From Komagataeibacter sp. FNDCF1 (lineage in GTDB: Bacteria > Pseudomonadota > Alphaproteobacteria > Acetobacterales > Acetobacteraceae): a stretch of DNA of 64,000 bases. Made by a program: the position numbers and the translations under genes. Numbering within the stretch: position 1 is the stretch's first letter; every line of letters begins with the position of its first letter. Shown one piece after another: positions 34,435 to 44,775 of this stretch. Under the pieces are notes generated by a model. It was not told the DNA's origin and did no database searches. It saw only the letters and a program-made list of their open reading frames with translations. The DNA lies in the NCBI RefSeq assembly GCF_021295335.1, contig NZ_JAIWOT010000001.1, positions 1,739,001 to 1,803,000 on the forward strand. Reading direction: 5' to 3'.

Positions 34435-35367
34435 TCACCCGAGAGAGTCTTTAAGTTGGCGCGCCATGAAATTGATGAAACTTTTTACTTTCGGCGCAAC
34501 AACTTTCTTGGGGGGATAAACTGCCCAGATGGCCCGTTCCGCTCCCGGGGCTAGAACCCACTCGAATTGCTCGAGAACCCGTACGAGTTTTCCTGCTTTT
34601 ATGTCTTCCCCAATCAGCCAGCTTGGCAAAAGTGCCAGACCAATCTCGCTCAAAGTCGCTTCAAGAAGAGCTTCGGAATCATTTGCTTTCACAGCCCCGC
34701 TCACGGACAGCTTTTCGAACTGAGCCTCTGGCTTGCCACAAGGCCTAAAATACCATGCACTTCCTGCCTGGACGGTAAAAAACAGGCAACTATGATTTGT
34801 CAGATCCCCAGGACAGACAGGCAAACCTGCGCGTTTTATATAACTAGGGGCAGCGACAAGAATGCGTGACTGACCAGCCAGCCGCTTTGCGACAAGGGTA
34901 GAATCAGGGAGCGCACCAATACGGATCGCAACATCGGTACCGCTTTCTATTAGATCAACCGTGGCATCCGTTAATGTTGCGTCAATGCGGATTTCCGGGA
35001 ACGATGTCAGAAAGGCCGACATATGTGGCATCACATGCCGTCGGCCGAAAGCGGCAGGGACATTTATGCGTAATATGCCTCGCGGCGAAGAATTGTGTAA
35101 GGTTACTTCTTCGCGGGCGATATCCAGGTCACCAAGGATACGACTGGCCCGTTCCTGCAACAAGGCGCCGGCCTCGGTCAGATGGAGACCACGTGTCGTA
35201 CGATTGAATAACGCGACGTCGAGGTCCGCCTCCAGCCGGGAAATATGGCGTGATACCGTGGATACCTCCATGCCCTGTTCAGCGGCGACCCCCGAGAAGC
35301 TCCCAATCTGGGCAGACCGAAGGAAGACCCGCAACGCAGTAAAATAGTCCACAACCCGCTTCCCCAA
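34435..35367 (-). CDS. LysR-family transcriptional regulator
   Basis: This is a 310-residue regulator of the CrgA-like subgroup. The N-terminal HTH is LRSAQIGSFSGVAAEQGMEV, then STVSRHISRLEADLDVALFN. The effector domain includes GILRINVPAAFGRRHVMP and DVAIRIGALPDSTLVAKRL. It may control the SDR and dehydrogenase genes; only proximity supports this. Confidence 0.88.
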   Translation of the reverse strand: MGKRVVDYFTALRVFLRSAQIGSFSGVAAEQGMEVSTVSRHISRLEADLDVALFNRTTRGLHLTEAGALLQERASRILGDLDIAREEVTLHNSSPRGILRINVPAAFGRRHVMPHMSAFLTSFPEIRIDATLTDATVDLIESGTDVAIRIGALPDSTLVAKRLAGQSRILVAAPSYIKRAGLPVCPGDLTNHSCLFFTVQAGSAWYFRPCGKPEAQFEKLSVSGAVKANDSEALLEATLSEIGLALLPSWLIGEDIKAGKLVRVLEQFEWVLAPGAERAIWAVYPPKKVVAPKVKSFINFMARQLKDSLG

Positions 35368-35868
35368 GAGATAACAGGTTCTTTCATATCGACATATAAG
35401 GGGGCCTTACAATCACGTGTCCCCAAAATGGAGAGCAAGGATAACAAAATCAGCATTTTACTGCCATAGCGACGGAACCTGCCAGAGGCGTTTGACGCTT
35501 ACCTGAATAGTCTGTTGCAACACCGAACACCATAGCGCCCGTCGTGTGAAAAATACGCGGGATGGTCGAGAACTGCTCATGGCACGATGGGACATGCCCA
35601 CTCGGCCGGGATACCTGAAAGGTCACAGGGGAGAACGGGACGTGACCAATATCCGCAATCCCGCATTGACCTGATGGAAGCGTTGTGAAGATGTGGCGCA
35701 TCATGGCTTGGTGCCGCTCACGGCCTTTCCCGAACCGGAGCGCCTGCCGGATGGGACCAGGAGACCCGTCTGATTTGTTCGTAGCGACGGCGCACCTCGC
35801 GCTCTTTTCGCAGAAACGGGTGTTGGTGGACGTTAGTGCGTAAGGACGAAGGCTCCCATAGCAAGCAG
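35368..35868. other. Gene-free stretch before the IS630 block
   Basis: No supported gene. An 84-residue minus-strand frame (35450-35704) lacks a recognisable family and could be a decayed gene fragment. Confidence 0.4.
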
Positions 35869-36941
35869 CTAGTTACCTGAATCTGAAGTTCGGCTCATTG
35901 TCTTGTGACAAAAGCGTTTCACTGAGGCGAGAATCTGGTCGGCTGATTTGACCCACCGATACGGCCTTGGATTTTCGTTATGTGCGTCGATAAAAGTTGT
36001 GATGTCGGCTTCGAGTGCGGTTGTTAACCGATGCACGCCGCGTTGGAGTTGCTTGCGCGTCAGTTCGGCGAACCAGCGCTCTACCTGATTGATCCAGGAA
36101 GCCGAGGTGGGCGGCGTGCGAGCCACGTCTTGATCATGGACGTTTTATGCGTGGCGTAATTGTCCATCACAAGATGAACATCCAGGTCACCAGGGATCTC
36201 AGCGTCGATACATTTCAGGAAGTCCAGAAATTCCGTGGTACGATGACGTTTATAGCATTTGCCGATCACCGCACCTGTTGCGATGTCGAGGGCTGCAAAC
36301 AGCGACGTCGTACCGTTCCGGAGATAGGTATGGGTACGTCGTTCCGGCACGCCCGGTACCATGGGCAGGACGGGCTGTTCGCGGTCCAGCGCCTGGATCT
36401 GGGATTTCTCGTCGACACACAGCACGATCGCACGGTTCGGCGGCGACATGTAAAGGCCGACAATATCCCGAACCTTGTCGACAAATAGCGGGTCCGTCGA
36501 CAGTTTGAAGGTTTCGGCCCGATGCGGTTGCAGGCCGAAGGCGCTCCAGATCCGGCGGATGGTCGTATGCGACAGGCGGATCTCGGCAGCCATGGAACGG
36601 ATCGACCAGTGCGTCGCGTCTTTGGGCGTTGTGTTCAGCGTGCGCTCGATAACCTGCGTAACTTGCGCATCCGACACCGTGCGGGGCCGGCCGGCCCGAT
36701 ATTCGTCGGTCAGGCCTTCGATGCCATCTTCGACAAACCGCCGCCGCCATTTGCCGACGGTGTGCTCATGCACTCCCAGGCGTGCAGCAACTTCCTTGCT
36801 CTGCAAGCCTTCGGCACAGAGCAGAAACATCCGGCAGCGATCCGACAACGACCGTGGTGCCTTGTGACGCTGGACTTGCCCTTCAAGAAACGTCCGCGCC
36901 TGCGGACTCAGCGCCACCTGACCTGCCTGTCGTCCTGCCAT
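35869..36941 (-). pseudogene. IS630 transposase, copy A, frameshifted by a 25-bp deletion
   Basis: The N-terminal HTH ([18 protein letters not shown]) and the DDE core ([32 protein letters not shown]) are intact. After WLARRP the frame is lost compared with copy B, which continues [20 protein letters not shown]. The rest lies in another frame (36126 to 35869). The stop codon TAG is formed with the TA target. Confidence 0.88.
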
Positions 36942-37005
36942 CGTTATGCTCCCGTCAGTGCGACAGGAATATCATATAAGGATGCTTATTTCAGTTCCAG
37001 GTGAC
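35872..37005 (-). mobile_element. IS630-family element, copy A (defective)
   Basis: The ends read TAGTTACCTGAATCTGAAG (left) and TTCAGTTCCAGGTGACTA (right) at TA targets. It is 25 bp shorter than copy B at 37857-39015, with which it is otherwise nearly identical, and it lies in the opposite orientation. Confidence 0.85.
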
Positions 37006-37008
37006 TAG

Positions 37009-37853
37009 ACTCAGGACCTATTAATTTATTGAACTGAGCGAGAGGTTGTGATTCACAGGCTTACCGATGGAGGTGAGGCTATGAGTGACGTGTTTTTGCT
37101 GTCTGAGAGCCAGATGGAGCGGATTGAGCCATTTTTTCCTCTGGTGCACGGAGTGCCACGCGTGAATGACCGTCGTGTTCTGAGTGGGATCGTTTATGTG
37201 ATCCGCAACGGCCTTCAGTGGAAAGACGCCCCGAAAGCGTATGGTCTGCACAAGGCTTTGTATAATCGCTTCATCCGGTGGAGCCGCCTGGGTGTCTTTG
37301 AGCGGATCTTCGTCGCCCTGACAGAACAGGCTGGCCGTTCGAAGCGCCTGATGATCGATGCGACACATCTCAAGGCGCACCGGACATCGGCGTCCCTGCT
37401 CAAAAAAGGGCTTTTCCCCGCCATATCGGGCGGACAAAAGGTGGACTGAACTCAAAACTCCATGCCGTGTGCGATGGTCAGGGTCGGCCTGTTCGCCTGC
37501 ATCTGACAGCAGGTCAGGTCAGTGACTTCAAGGGCGCAGACGTGCTGCTGGCAGATCTCTCCGACGAGACAGAAGAAGTCATCGGGGACAGAGGCTATGA
37601 CAGCAACCGGATCAGGTTATCGCTTGCAGAACGGAATATCACTGCCTGCATTCCCCCGAAAAAGAACCGGAAATCAAAGCCGCCTTACAACTGGCATCTG
37701 TATAAAAAGCGCCATCTGATCGAAAACATGTTCGCAAGGCTGAAAGACTGGCGACGTGTTGCAACCAGATACGATCGCTGCGCTCATACATTCATGTCTG
37801 CAATCCACATCGCAGCAAGCTTCATCTTCTATCTCAAAGAATGAGTCCTGAGC
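37009..37853 (+). mobile_element. IS5-family (IS427 group) element between two IS630 copies
   Basis: This 845-bp element has ends ACTCAGGAC and GTCCTGAGC (inverted, one difference) and is flanked by CTAG at 37005-37008 and 37854-37857. The CTAG is the junction of the two facing IS630 ends: without this element the flanks read ...CAGGTGACTAGTCACCTG..., a perfect palindrome. Confidence 0.88.
37081..37844 (+). CDS. IS427-group transposase, two frames joined by a slippery A-run
   Basis: The first frame (MSDVFLLSESQMERIEPFFP, then LMIDATHLKAHRTSASLLKK) ends at 37449. The second frame (LHAVCDGQGRPVRLHLTAGQ, VIGDRGYDSNRI, HLIENMFARLKDWRRVATRY) ends at 37844. CAAAAAAGGG near 37400 is a typical programmed frameshift site of this group, so the gene may be functional rather than broken. 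GGAGGTGAG precedes ATG 37081. Confidence 0.85.
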
Positions 37854-37856
37854 CTA

Positions 37857-39015
37857 GTCACCTGGAACTGAAATAAGCATCATTATATGATATTCCTGTC
37901 GCACTGACGGGAGCAGAACGATGGCGGGACGACAGGCAGGTCAGGTAGTACTGCGTCCGCAGGCGCGGACGTTTCTTGAAGGGCAGGTCCGGCGTCACAA
38001 GGCGCCGCGGTCATTGTCGGATCGCTGCCGGATGGTTCTGCTCTGCGCCGAAGGCTTGCAGAGCAAGGAAGTCGCTGCACGCCTGGGGGTACATGAGCAC
38101 ACCGTCGGCAAATGGCGGCGGCGGTTTGTCGAAGATGGCATTGAAGGCCTGACCGACGAATATCGTGCCGGCCGGCCCCGCACGGTGTCGGACGCGCAGG
38201 TTACGCAGGTCATCGAGCGCACGCTGAACACAACGCCCAAAGACGCGACGCACTGGTCGATCCGTTCCATGGCTGCCGAGATCGGCCTGTCGCATACGAC
38301 CATCCGCCGGATCTGGAGCGCCTTCGGTCTGCAGCCGCATCGGGCCGAAACCTTCAAACTGTCGACGGACCCGCTATTTGTCGACAAGGTTCGGGATATT
38401 GTCGGTCTTTACATGTCGCCACCGAACCGTGCGATCGTGCTGTGCGTCGACGAGAAATCCCAGATCCAGGCGCTGGACCGCGAACAGCCAGTCCTGCCTA
38501 TGGCACCGGGCGTGCCGGAACGACGTACCCATACCTATCTCCGGAACGGCACGACGTCGCTGTTTGCAGCCCTCGACATCGCAACAGGTGCGGTGATCGG
38601 CAAATGCTACAAACGTCATCGTACCACGGAATTTCTGGACTTCCTGAAATGTATCGACGCTGAGATCCCTGCTGGCCTGGATGTTCATCTCGTGATGGAC
38701 AACTACGCCACGCATAAAACGACCACGATCAAGACATGGCTCGCACGCCGCCCGCATTGGCATGTTCACTTCACACCCACCTCGGCTTCCTGGATCAATC
38801 AGGTAGAGCGCTGGTTCGCCGAACTGACGCGCAAGCAACTCCAACGCGGCGTGCATCGGTCAACAACTGAACTCGAAGCCGACATCACAACTTTTATCGA
38901 CGCACATAACGAAAATCCCAAGCCGTATCGGTGGGTCAAATCAGCCGACCAGATCCTCGCCTCGGTGAAGCGCTTTTGTCACAAGACAATGAACCGAACT
39001 TCAGATTCAGGTGAC
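37857..39015 (+). mobile_element. IS630-family element, copy B
   Basis: This 1159-bp element is bounded by TA (37855-37856 and 39016-39017) with inverted ends GTCACCTG...CAGGTGAC. It faces copy A head to head. On its right it has replaced the 5' part of a LysR gene. Confidence 0.88.
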
Positions 39016-39018
39016 TAG
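37921..39018 (+). CDS. IS630-family transposase, copy B
   Basis: This intact transposase has 365 residues. A double HTH lies at residues about 30-150 ([20 protein letters not shown], then [20 protein letters not shown]). The DDE core has [23 protein letters not shown] and [20 protein letters not shown]. The stop TAG is completed by the TA target at 39016. Confidence 0.93.
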   Translation: MAGRQAGQVVLRPQARTFLEGQVRRHKAPRSLSDRCRMVLLCAEGLQSKEVAARLGVHEHTVGKWRRRFVEDGIEGLTDEYRAGRPRTVSDAQVTQVIERTLNTTPKDATHWSIRSMAAEIGLSHTTIRRIWSAFGLQPHRAETFKLSTDPLFVDKVRDIVGLYMSPPNRAIVLCVDEKSQIQALDREQPVLPMAPGVPERRTHTYLRNGTTSLFAALDIATGAVIGKCYKRHRTTEFLDFLKCIDAEIPAGLDVHLVMDNYATHKTTTIKTWLARRPHWHVHFTPTSASWINQVERWFAELTRKQLQRGVHRSTTELEADITTFIDAHNENPKPYRWVKSADQILASVKRFCHKTMNRTSDSGD

Positions 39019-39021
39019 GAC

Positions 39022-39260
39022 TGGCGCATCGGCATCCTGAACTTGATCTCAGCCTGTCATTTACGGATCGCCATCCCGATCTCGTGGCAGAAGGTATCGA
39101 TATGGCCGTCCGGCTGGGATATCCCGGCAACAGCGCTACGCTGAGCGGTCGCAGGCTGGCCACGCAGCAACCCTTTTTGTATGCATCGCCTGACTATCTT
39201 GATCGCAGGGGAACCCCCGAGACCGTTGGCGATCTTGCCCGGCACGACTGCCTTCTGTTT
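39022..39260 (+). pseudogene. LysR-family regulator, middle fragment
   Basis: The frame reads HPELDLSLSFTDRHPDLVAE, then GIDMAVRLGYPGNSATLSG, RRLATQQPFLYASPDYLDRR and ARHDCLLF. This is the start of a LysR effector domain. The HTH part is missing where IS630 copy B ends. The gene is cut at 39260 by IS66 copy 2 and resumes at 44843. Confidence 0.8.
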
Positions 39261-40420
39261 GTAATCATCCGGCGAGAGACGCGGGCGTATTCAGGCGGCG
39301 ATGGTATTGTGGACCTGCTGGTGGGCTTTCCAGTGCCAGGGCAGGAGTTCATGGAGGCGTGGATTGGGAATGTCATTGATCCGTGCCAGGACATCAGCGA
39401 GCCATGCATGGGGATCGACATCGTTCAGGCGCGCGGTGACGATCAGGGAATACATGGCGGCGGCGCGCTCTCCGCCACGATCGGACCCGGCGAACAACCA
39501 GGCTTTCCTGCCCAGGGCGATGCCGCGCAGGGCGCGTTCTGCTGCATTGTTTGAGAGGCAGATCCGGCCGTCAGTGAGGAATCGTGTGAATGTATCGGCA
39601 CGTCTGAGAAAATAGTTCATGGCGTGGGCAACGGGATTTTTGGTCGACATGCGCCGGCAACACTCCCGCATCCAGTCGAACAGATCGTCGACCAGAGGGG
39701 CTATGTCTGTTTGACGGACTGCCAGCCGATGTTCTGGGGGCGTACCGTTGATGGTGCGCTCGGCTTGGAATATGGCGTCGATCCTGCCTACTGCCTCTAT
39801 GGCGAGGGGCGCCTTGTCCCTCTCGGCGATTTTGAACAGCCCTCTGCGTCCGTGGGCCCAGCATCCGGCGGAGACAACCGGCGCGGGTTGGCGTCCCGGT
39901 TTCGCCAGAGTATTATAACCCGCATAGGCGTCTGACTGCAGAATGCCGGTCCAGCCGGTGAGATGGTCCGTGGGATGTTCGCCCTTGCGGTCCCGGGAAT
40001 ACCGGAACCAGACGGCTGGCGGTGCTGGCCCACCAAATGGACCATCATCACGCACATAATTCCACAATCGTCCGGTGACTGTCCGGCCTTTCGCCAGAAC
40101 CGGCACGGTGGTGTCGTCCGCGTGCAGGCGTTGTGCCGCCAGCACATGCGCCCGGATCAGCGTAGTCAGGGGGGCCAGCGTCGCGGTGCAGGCTCCCACC
40201 CAGTCAGCCAGCGTTGATGTGTCGAGATCGATCCCTTCGCGGGCAAAGGCATCGCTCTGGCGGTTCAGAGGCAGATGCTGCAGGAACTTGTCGCACAGGA
40301 TGGTCGACAGCAGCCATGGGCCGGCGCGTCCGCGCGCGATCGGATGGAAGGGGGCGGGTGGCTGGGTGATGCTCTCGCAGTCCCGGCAGGTGAACTTCTC
40401 CCGCACCGTCTGTATGACCT

Positions 40421-40760
40421 TATGTGGACGGCCGGTTCGATGCAATGGATCACATTTGTTATCTCTCTGCGTTTCCCTAAATCTTGTTTTCTCGGTGGAA
40501 TGCATCGCTGCTCGCAGGATGCGGGGATCCGGTCAGGTGCGCCCTTATGTCCGGCCTATTTGTGCGACGTTCTTCGCTGGCCATTATGGGTGTGCGCTTG
40601 CGTGTCAGGCACCAATCTTGAAAACGTGCTCGATGGCACATGTCATACAACGGTATCGCCTGAACTGTTCCTGAATTACAGTCTTCCCATCACGCTGGTC
40701 AGTGCATTCTGCCGGATCTACCGGGGCGAACCCCGGCATCCATCGTCTTGGCAGCGCATG
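40421..40760 (-). ncRNA. Candidate bridge (seeker) RNA region of IS110 element 1
   Basis: These 340 non-coding bases lie downstream of the transposase, where IS1111-group elements encode their structured guide RNA. Just past the stop, 40721-40736 forms a CCGGGG/CCCCGG hairpin with a TTCG loop on the transcribed strand. TGAACTG (40661-40667) matches the target's right flank (41871-41877), a 7-base match that may be chance. Confidence 0.35.
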
Positions 40761-41792
40761 TCAGATTACAGCGACATTGCGGCCGGCCGGACGATAGATC
40801 TCTTTGCGCGACAGCAGAGCCCAGACGATCCGGGCCAGTTTGTTGGCAAGTGCGACGGTTGCAAGACGTGTTGGGCGACGCTCCAGAAGCTTGCAAAGCC
40901 ATGCCCCTGCGGCGCCTGTCCATTTCTGCGCGCGGAAGGACATGGATGTCGCCCCCAGAACGAGCAGCTTCCTTATTTCCCGGTTGCCCGTTTTCGTAAT
41001 CCTGCCCAGCCGGACCTTTCCGCCGGACGAGTGCTGGCGCGGCACAAGTCCAAGCCAGGCCGCGAAGTGCCGCGCACTTTCGAAAGTGTCGATATCCGTG
41101 ACAGATGCCACGATCAAGGACGCGGTCATCGGGCCGATGCCGGGTATTGTCAAAAGACGACGGGCATCTTCGTCCTGCCTGGCGTGCGCCTGGATTCGCC
41201 TTTCCAGGCATCCGATGCTTTCACTCAACTTTCCATATTGTTCGAAGAGCAAAATGACGGTCTGCTTCATGACGTCGGGCAAACCGGGTGATGTCTCGAT
41301 TTTCGCCAGAAGATCGGGCAGGCGACTGTTTCCCAACGGCACGATCAAGCCGAATTCCGCTGCGAGCGCGCGCAACGCATTGACCAGCATCGTCTGCTGT
41401 TTGACCAATAGTGTGCGCGTTGAGTGTAACGAGAGCAGACTTTGCTGTTCTTCGTTTTTGATCGGGACGAAGCGCGTGTCGGGATGGAGTGCCGCAAGAC
41501 AGATGGCTGCGGCGTCAACAGCGTCGTTTTTCTTGCCACGTTTGACGAACGGCTTGACCATGTCCGGCGGAATAAGTTTCACGTCATGACCCGCATCGCG
41601 GATGACGCGCGCCCAATGATGCGATGTGCCGCAAGCTTCGAGCACGACCTGACACCGCTCGAGTTTCCCGAAGAATGAGGCAACCTCGCTGCGCCCGAGC
41701 TTTCGCTTGAGAAGACATTTTCCGTTTGCATCTGTGCCGTGCGCCTGAAAAACGGACTTGGCGATATCCAGGCCGATCATGGTAATTTTCAT
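40761..41792 (-). CDS. IS110-family transposase (IS1111 group), element 1
   Basis: This 343-residue DEDD-type recombinase starts MKITMIGLDIAKSVFQAHG at 41792. The RuvC-like N-terminal part has VVLEACGTSHHWARV and KNDAVDAAAICLA. The C-terminal Tnp20 part has LLTIPGIGPMTASLIVA, with the catalytic serine region near WLGLVPRQHSSGGK, and RKLLVLGA. Intact. Confidence 0.93.
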   Translation of the reverse strand: MKITMIGLDIAKSVFQAHGTDANGKCLLKRKLGRSEVASFFGKLERCQVVLEACGTSHHWARVIRDAGHDVKLIPPDMVKPFVKRGKKNDAVDAAAICLAALHPDTRFVPIKNEEQQSLLSLHSTRTLLVKQQTMLVNALRALAAEFGLIVPLGNSRLPDLLAKIETSPGLPDVMKQTVILLFEQYGKLSESIGCLERRIQAHARQDEDARRLLTIPGIGPMTASLIVASVTDIDTFESARHFAAWLGLVPRQHSSGGKVRLGRITKTGNREIRKLLVLGATSMSFRAQKWTGAAGAWLCKLLERRPTRLATVALANKLARIVWALLSRKEIYRPAGRNVAVI

Positions 41793-42605
41793 CCGGGCGG
41801 TCTCCTCTGAATGGTCATTCCGACCCCAGCATGGCACATTGATGCCGCATGGGGGCCGTCCACCCCATCTTGAACTGGCGCGGGATCACCTCCAGCGTCT
41901 CGGTGACGCTCTCCCCCAGTTTGCTCAGACGATCGCTGCCACAGCACGGACACTGTGTCGGTGCGGGGATGACGACCCGCTCGCGCGGCAGATCGGCACG
42001 CAGGGGCTGGCGCCCCCGGTTGCTCCTGGGTGCTGTCGCGCGGACGGCGGGATCCGCCGCATTTTCGGGCGCGTCCTCGGCGAGTGTCGTCTCCAGCTCT
42101 TCCAGTTCGAGTTCGAGCTGGGCCAGCAGGCGGCGCCCCCGCTCCGACGAGGCGCCGAAACGGTCCTGGCGCATCCGCGCGATAAGATGTTTGAGATGGG
42201 CAATCTGCGCTTCGGCGCTGGCCGCGCGCGATTCTGCATCAGTGGCCCGGAGTTCGGCGACCTGGGCACGCGCCTCGGCAGCGGCAAGTGCTGCGCGCAA
42301 GGCGATGATGTCGTCCGTATCTCCCGTCATGAAGGCAGTTGATCACATGGGCGCTCAAAAGGGTACCAGTATATGCTGACCTGGCGCAGTTTTTATTATC
42401 CCGCCAGTTCAGGTCTCCATGTTTTCTGCGGATTGCGCCAGTCCACACCCTCCAGCAGACAAGTCAATTGTGACGGGGAGAGATGGATCGCTCCGTCCTT
42501 TGCCGAAGGCCACAGGAAATGCCCGCGCTCGATCCGCTTCGCATATAAGGAAAGGCCGATCCCATCGTGCCAGATCAGTTTCACCAGGTCGCCGCGTCGG
42601 CCCCT

Positions 42606-42910
42606 CACATGAGGAGTTTCACGTCAATGGCCACTTTCACTGCGAGATCATTTTTTCTTCTCCGTGTTTTGGATCCATGGTCTGAGCCTGTTTAACGACT
42701 ACCGGCGCGATGCCGCACCTGTAGAACCTCACATCCGGTCGCCGCTCGCGCGCGGCAGCACCACTATCCCGCATTCGGGGCAAAGGCTCAGGAGAACGGG
42801 ACCATTCTGAAAGGTCGGCATTGCAAGCCATGGGGCCGATCGGTCCGTTCACCTGGATCCACAGGACTGATCAGGTCCTGGGGATGGGGTTTATGTCTGT
42901 GGTGTTTCCA
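42606..42910 (-). ncRNA. Candidate bridge (seeker) RNA region of IS110 element 2
   Basis: About 305 non-coding bases lie between the transposase stop and the element end, the position of the guide RNA in IS1111-like elements. The sequence is rich in short inverted repeats (for example GGATCCATGG, CCATGGGGCCGATCGG). No fold was computed. Confidence 0.3.
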
Positions 42911-44077
42911 TCAGCGGGACGCCGGATGCGCGCCATCGATAACGACACCACTCGTGACATATTTCCAGAGCGCAACAAGAAGCTTGCGGGCCAGGGCAAC
43001 GATCGCCGTTTTGCGGCTCCGGTTACTTCTTGCGCCCACGTGTTCATGGAACCACTGCGCCAGCGCGGTGTCAGGCTGGTAGCGGAGCCACAGCCAGGCA
43101 AGCTGGATCATGGCCGTGCGCAGGCGCGGATTACCGGATTTCGAGACGCCTTGTTCACGGTCGATCGATCCGCTTTTCCACGGCGAAGGCGCCAGACCGG
43201 CATAAGCCGCGACCTGCCGCCTGTTGTCGAAATGCCGGAACAGTCCTTCCTGCGTCAGAACGGTGGCAAACTCGGCGCCAATCCCTCTGAGACCCTGCAA
43301 CAGGACAACTGGCGAACATTGATTGTTGTCATTCACTTTTGCCAATTCGTCCCGTTCGCTCTCAACCATTTTAATCTGTTCCATGAGAAGTTCGATGCGG
43401 TCCAGTTCTCGTCCGATCTGCGCCTTGAGATGCTTCGGCAAGGGATGACCATCGCCCGTTCGCAACTCGTCGAGACAGGCACGCCGATCCCGTCGCAGCG
43501 GCCGGTAACCTCGAATGCCCTGGCTCAGCAGCAGGCCCTGGACGCGGTTGATATGCCGCGTGCGCTCGCCCACCAGAACCTTACGCTCCCGACTGAGACG
43601 TCGGCGGTCTTCCTCTTCCCGTGATGGAGGGCGGACCATTGAGCAGACCCGTGCCTCTCCGCGTTTGAACGCCAGCAGCGTACGGACCAGCATCTCCCCG
43701 TCGATACGATCCGTCTTTGCACGCCGGTGCTTGCGGGGAACTGCGATCGACGCCGCATCGACGACATGGCTCTCGATCCAGTCCTCCTGCTTCAAGGCTC
43801 TATCGATCCAGAATCCATCCAATCCGGCTTCCTGAATCACCACAAGCGGAAAAAGTCTTCCTTCCCGAGCGCGGGCCTTGTCACGAAGACTAGTGAAACA
43901 GCCGAACAGGCCCGCAATATCGCCACCTTGAACCGAGTGGCGCGACATCTTCTCGCTTCCGGGTGAGAGCGATGTGACCAGCCAACTCGATTTTCCAAGT
44001 TCCAGTGAAACGAAGATCGCGCCAAGATCAACGCGGATAGCGACCGGGGTCGTGGGATGATCAGATGCCTCGAGCAT
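42911..44077 (-). CDS. IS110-family transposase, element 2
   Basis: This 388-residue protein has VAIRVDLGAIFVSLELGKSS at the N-terminus and RKHRRAKTDRIDGEMLVRT (DEDD motif). The C-terminal part has LQGLRGIGAEFATVLTQEGL and YAGLAPSPWKSGSIDREQGV with the family's serine region. It appears intact. Confidence 0.92.
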   Translation of the reverse strand: MLEASDHPTTPVAIRVDLGAIFVSLELGKSSWLVTSLSPGSEKMSRHSVQGGDIAGLFGCFTSLRDKARAREGRLFPLVVIQEAGLDGFWIDRALKQEDWIESHVVDAASIAVPRKHRRAKTDRIDGEMLVRTLLAFKRGEARVCSMVRPPSREEEDRRRLSRERKVLVGERTRHINRVQGLLLSQGIRGYRPLRRDRRACLDELRTGDGHPLPKHLKAQIGRELDRIELLMEQIKMVESERDELAKVNDNNQCSPVVLLQGLRGIGAEFATVLTQEGLFRHFDNRRQVAAYAGLAPSPWKSGSIDREQGVSKSGNPRLRTAMIQLAWLWLRYQPDTALAQWFHEHVGARSNRSRKTAIVALARKLLVALWKYVTSGVVIDGAHPASR

Positions 44078-44286
44078 GGTTCTGCCCTCCAGAGAGTTTC
44101 AGCAAGCACACTCTGACACGGCGCGGCTCGCTATCCACTCCTCATGGAATCTGAAGGCATAGACGTCACCCGCGAAAGGGTCACGACCCAGTGCTTCCTG
44201 GACCTTCAACGCCAGCCCGGGCATCCCCAGGCGCATATCGGTTACACCGGCCGCCAGCCATATCCTCAGCGTGGAAGGAAGCGGGA

Positions 44287-44775
44287 TCATGACCGCAGTG
44301 CGCCCACAATCTCACGCAGACGATCAGCGGACAGCCCTGTGTCGAACTCCAGCCGCACACCGTCCGGAAAGACCAGGCTGACGGCTCGGCCGGACAGCGT
44401 TCCCTGTTCTCTCCGACGCTCCAATGGCGGCGGCTCGGGGACCGGGGCCACCATGACAGGTATGAACGATGTCCCGCCTTTGGCCTGCGCTTTGGCCCGA
44501 GCCTCTCGCCGCCAGCGAAACACCAGACTTGGATGGATCCCATACTGTGCAGCCACCTCCCTTATGGGGCGTCGGCTCTCGTAGGACGCGATGACCACTC
44601 GCGCGCGAAATTCAGGGGCGTGCCAGCGGCGGCGATCCGAAACGATCTCGATCCGCGAGGCGCCCGCCAGCCTGTCCCGCTCGCCTGTCTCTCTACCGCT
44701 CCTTTGGAGCCTCTCTGCGGTACTACCTGCGACACTCGCAGGTAGTACCGTGTCCCTATCTCTTAAATCGCTCAT
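44287..44775 (-). CDS. tnpA: IS66 accessory protein TnpA, copy 2
   Basis: This 162-residue HTH protein is close to copy 1, with one small in-frame insertion (AQAK). It is intact although the operon downstream is broken. Confidence 0.9.
   Translation of the reverse strand: MSDLRDRDTVLPASVAGSTAERLQRSGRETGERDRLAGASRIEIVSDRRRWHAPEFRARVVIASYESRRPIREVAAQYGIHPSLVFRWRREARAKAQAKGGTSFIPVMVAPVPEPPPLERRREQGTLSGRAVSLVFPDGVRLEFDTGLSADRLREIVGALRS

Larger units (their letters stand above)
40421..41870 (-). mobile_element. IS110-family (IS1111-like) element 1, inside tnpC
   Basis: The insertion falls at a CT dinucleotide in IS66 tnpC, with CT at both junctions (40419-40420, 41869-41870) and no longer duplication. 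Subterminal inverted repeats TGTGGACGGCC and GGCCGTCCAC lie near the ends. The CT core and subterminal repeats fit the IS1111 group. Confidence 0.85.
39291..42330 (-). pseudogene. tnpC: IS66 transposase TnpC, split by an IS110 element
   Basis: The N-terminal part (42330 to 41871) reads MTGDTDDIIALRAALAAAEA to LEVIPRQFK. The C-terminal part (40420 to 39291) reads VIQTVREKFTCRDC to the end. The parts join exactly once the IS110 insertion 40421-41870 is removed. Confidence 0.93.
42606..44152 (-). mobile_element. IS110-family element 2, inside tnpB
   Basis: CT is present at both junctions (42604-42605 and 44151-44152), and the subterminal inverted repeats are CATGAGGAGT and ACTCCTCATG. It is 1547 bp long. 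It is a different IS110 lineage from element 1, though it uses the same CT core. Confidence 0.85.
42396..44290 (-). pseudogene. tnpB: IS66 TnpB, split by IS110 element 2
   Basis: The N-terminal part (44290 to 44153) is MIPLPSTLRIWLAAGVTDMR to DPFAGDVYAF. The C-terminal part (42605 to 42396) is RRGDLVKLIWHDGIGLSLY to RPELAG. Together they match the intact TnpB of copy 1. Confidence 0.93.
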
